NCBI GenBank assembly: GCA_025363455.1
Contig: JANYDW010000041.1
Coordinates: 1 to 64,000, forward strand
DNA from: Oleiharenicola sp.
GTDB taxonomy: Bacteria; Verrucomicrobiota; Verrucomicrobiia; Opitutales; Opitutaceae
DNA length: 64,000 nt
Reading direction: 5' to 3'
Under the pieces are notes generated by a model that searched no databases, had not been told where the DNA came from, and saw only the letters and a program-made list of their open reading frames with translations. Below, piece after piece: positions 61,250 through 64,000 of this stretch. Positions within the stretch are counted from its first letter, which is position 1. Each line of letters opens with the position of its first letter. Made by a program: the position numbers and the translations under genes.

Positions 61250-63325
61250 TTACCGTTCGGGCAGCTTCACGTCGAACTTGATCGCGGCGAGCTGCTCGGG
61301 GGCGCGGCCGATTTTGCGGAGGAAAGGCAGCCAGCGCGGGTCCTGGTACAGGTTGGAGAACGGCCACTGCACCGCCGTGAGGCTCAACCCCGGGTCGCGA
61401 TACACCACCGCCTTGTCCAGCCATTCGAAGGCGCGGTCGGCCTCGCCGCGGAACGCATAAATGTAAGCGATGTTCCAAGCGGCCTCCTTCTCATATTTCT
61501 GGATCAGTTCGGCCAGATTGGCGTCGGATTCGGCTTTCCGCCCGAGGGCGTGATAGACCAGGGCTTGACCGTCCAACCGCCAGGTGCCGCCCGGCTCCAA
61601 CTGCATCTCTGCCAAAGCGGCCTGGCGGTCTCCCTTCAACAGCAGAATTCCACCGATCGTATAGTGGGAGAGAATGCGGCCCGGGGCCAGGCGCAGCGCG
61701 GTGCGCAAGGAGGCGATCGCCTCGTCGAAACGCCCCGCCCGGGAGTAGGCGCCACCCAAGGTGGCATGGGCTCCGGCGTTCACGGGATCGTGGGCGACGA
61801 CGTATTCGCCGAGGGCGATGACCTGTTCATAACGACCGAGTCCGCGGGCAAAGCCCATGGCGGCGGCGATGATTTCGGTGTTGGCGGGTTCCAAGGCGAG
61901 GGCCCGTTCAAAGGAACGGGTGGTTGCGGCCAGATCATGGCCGACCGAGGCGGTGATGTTGCCGAGCCTGGCATGGGCGATGGCCAGATCGGGATCGATC
62001 GCCAGCGCCTTGTCCACGGCTTCGCGAGCCAGTCGGTATCCCTCGTCGTTGGTGCGCAGGCCGCCGTCGGCCTGATTATTGTAGCAGGCGGATAGTCCGA
62101 CCCAGGCCGCCGCCAGTTTTGGATCGATGGCCAGGGCCTGCTCATAGAGGGCGACCGCCTGAGCCAGGCTCTCTTCCGTGCCCTGGCGGGAGAGTTGGCG
62201 GGCCTGCAAGTAGAACGCGTAGGCCTTGGGGTCGGCCGTCTTTGCCTTGGGTGTGGCGCCGAGCAGGGAAATTTTGAGTTGGCCGACGACCGCGGCGGCG
62301 ATCTCGTCCTGCACGGCGAAGATGTCGTCGAGCGAGCGGTCGTAGGTCTCCGACCAGAGATGGGTGTCGGTGCGGGCATCAATCAACTGCGCGGTGATCC
62401 GCAGCCGGTTGCCCGATTTGCGCACGGAGCCCTCGAGGATGTGCGCGACGTTGAGTTCGCGGGCCACCTGGGCGAGTTTGATGTCCTTGCCCTTGTAGGA
62501 AAACGCCGAGCTGCGCGAGGTCACCTGCAGCGCGGGGATCTTGGCGAGGAGGTTCAGCAATTCCTCGGACAAGCCGTCGGCAAAGAAACCCTGGTCGGCA
62601 TCCGTGCTCATGTTGACGAAAGGGAGCACGGCGATGGATTTGGCGTTGGCGGCGCTGGTCGGCGCGGCGGACGGCTCCGTCGCTTTCGCCGCCACCGCCG
62701 GAGCAGCCGGCGTCGGCACCGGCTCGGGCCTGGGGCCGGGTCGCAGGAAGACGAAGGCGAGCAACGCGACAACCGCGACTCCGAGGCCGACGGTCATGAT
62801 CGGGAACTTGGGCTTTGCGGATGCGACCGGCGAGGGCAGCGATGCACGCATGACCGGCTTGGCTGCGGTGTCCGCCGCACGCGGTCCCGACAGCAGCCGC
62901 TTTACCTGCTCGACAAACTGCGGCGTTGGTTCGCCGCCGGGCAAGCGGGTGCAGTGCGCCTTGAGGAATTGTTCGGGCACGTTGGCGGCGGATTCCCTGG
63001 TGTCATCGACCAGCACCGGCACGATAAAGGCGCGATTCTCCGCCATGTCGTGGGTGCGATCCACCGCCATGCGCCACTCGCGCCGGAAATACCCTTCCTC
63101 CCGCAGCTGCGTGTTGGCGGAGATTACGGGAATGAACAGGGTGCATTCGCGAATCTGTTTCCGGATCTTCACATCCCAGGCGTCGCCGCCGCGCAGCTCG
63201 CTCAAGTCGAACCAGACCTCCACACCGAAGGCGCGCAATGCCTCCGCGATGCGCCGGGCGGCCTCGCCGTCTTCGCGGGCGTAAGAGATGAAGACAGCGC
63301 CAGTGGGGCGTGGTTGATCGGTCAT
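61250..63325 (-). CDS. TIR domain-TM-FlgO/TolB-like-TPR protein
   Basis: A 691-residue protein. Residues 1-145: TIR domain ([28 protein letters not shown]-type region with E83 a candidate NADase Glu). Residues 174-195: one membrane span ([18 protein letters not shown]). Residues 230-355: the TolB-like/FlgO domain found in adenylate-cyclase-type TPR proteins ([47 protein letters not shown]). Residues 370-680: TPR repeats. Topology suggests TIR inside and TPR outside. Signalling or defence role is inferred only; no partner genes are nearby. Confidence 0.87.
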   Translation of the reverse strand: MTDQPRPTGAVFISYAREDGEAARRIAEALRAFGVEVWFDLSELRGGDAWDVKIRKQIRECTLFIPVISANTQLREEGYFRREWRMAVDRTHDMAENRAFIVPVLVDDTRESAANVPEQFLKAHCTRLPGGEPTPQFVEQVKRLLSGPRAADTAAKPVMRASLPSPVASAKPKFPIMTVGLGVAVVALLAFVFLRPGPRPEPVPTPAAPAVAAKATEPSAAPTSAANAKSIAVLPFVNMSTDADQGFFADGLSEELLNLLAKIPALQVTSRSSAFSYKGKDIKLAQVARELNVAHILEGSVRKSGNRLRITAQLIDARTDTHLWSETYDRSLDDIFAVQDEIAAAVVGQLKISLLGATPKAKTADPKAYAFYLQARQLSRQGTEESLAQAVALYEQALAIDPKLAAAWVGLSACYNNQADGGLRTNDEGYRLAREAVDKALAIDPDLAIAHARLGNITASVGHDLAATTRSFERALALEPANTEIIAAAMGFARGLGRYEQVIALGEYVVAHDPVNAGAHATLGGAYSRAGRFDEAIASLRTALRLAPGRILSHYTIGGILLLKGDRQAALAEMQLEPGGTWRLDGQALVYHALGRKAESDANLAELIQKYEKEAAWNIAYIYAFRGEADRAFEWLDKAVVYRDPGLSLTAVQWPFSNLYQDPRWLPFLRKIGRAPEQLAAIKFDVKLPER

Positions 63326-63457
63326 GACTTGCGGCTATCTCATGCCGGTGCCGCCGAGGTCTTGCCAGTTAAAACCAAGGGAGGGAACCGCGCCAAGGCC
63401 GGGATGCGCGCCACGAAATCCCTTTGCCTCGAAACAGGTTTGAGCGAGGGTGAGCGG

Positions 63458-64000
<543 letters not shown>

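Noticed and set aside
61250..63325. TIR protein as part of a Thoeris-type defence system
   Set aside because: No ThsA-like or other effector gene is adjacent; neighbours are an epimerase and a DUF255 protein.

Overview
The window is high-GC bacterial DNA. The best guess is a verrucomicrobium of the Opitutaceae or a close relative, inferred from the gene set and from style rather than from a marker gene. Supporting traits are a bacillithiol cluster next to a PIG-L deacetylase/sodium symporter/DUF2911 group, a two-piece ALDH16-like aldehyde dehydrogenase beside deoC, an NHL-repeat secreted protein with a GlyGly-CTERM-like tail, many extragenic palindromes, and almost no Shine-Dalgarno sequences. 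No rRNA, tRNA, CRISPR array or intact insertion sequence was found.

Region 1-3885 is accessory. It has an IS21-type terminal repeat at the left edge, a cysteine-cluster protein, one orphan secreted glycosidase-like protein that looks AT-richer than the core, and fragments of an IS5-family and an IS110-family transposase joined end to end. It stops exactly at the 3' end of ssrA (tmRNA, minus strand, 3886-4234), a common integration target, so it is read as a decayed island.

4235-9010 holds an unknown gene and then prpB-prpC-prpD (2-methylcitrate cycle, propionate use); both prp gaps hold copies of one palindromic repeat. 9138-18149, all on the minus strand, holds bshA, bshB and a short BshC-like protein (bacillithiol), then a sodium:solute symporter translationally coupled to a 43-residue membrane peptide, a large secreted PIG-L deacetylase and two DUF2911 proteins. 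18217-23448 is housekeeping: a Nudix hydrolase, small proteins, malate dehydrogenase, DAHP synthase with an attenuator-like leader, and YgfZ.

23695-27393 is an 18-unit NHL-repeat protein. 27407-31043 is a minus-strand run of prepilin peptidase, aroE, a SirB1-like protein and yggS, divergent from a LysR regulator. 31115-38796 carries a TlpA thioredoxin, an epimerase, an exported glutathione peroxidase, a transporter, an acyl desaturase, a TetR regulator, a thioesterase and a glycine-rich RRM protein. 38947-44512 carries a uracil-DNA glycosylase, a D,D-carboxypeptidase, an FKBP isomerase, a GDSL hydrolase, RarD, an NTF2-like protein, a thioesterase and a TMEM175-type channel.

44648-50364 is a deoxynucleoside/aldehyde unit: deoC, a full ALDH, a zinc-ribbon protein, a POT transporter, a truncated ALDH-like protein and a membrane protein. 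50457-56108 carries a YdeI-like protein, a ribokinase-like kinase, and a LytS/LytTR two-component system directly upstream of a NatA/NatB-type ABC exporter. The end of the window has a coiled-coil protein, a short transcript unit bracketed by two terminators, a methyltransferase, a monooxygenase, an ABC-F ATPase, an epimerase, a TIR-TM-FlgO/TolB-like-TPR protein, and the start of a YyaL/DUF255 protein running off the right edge.
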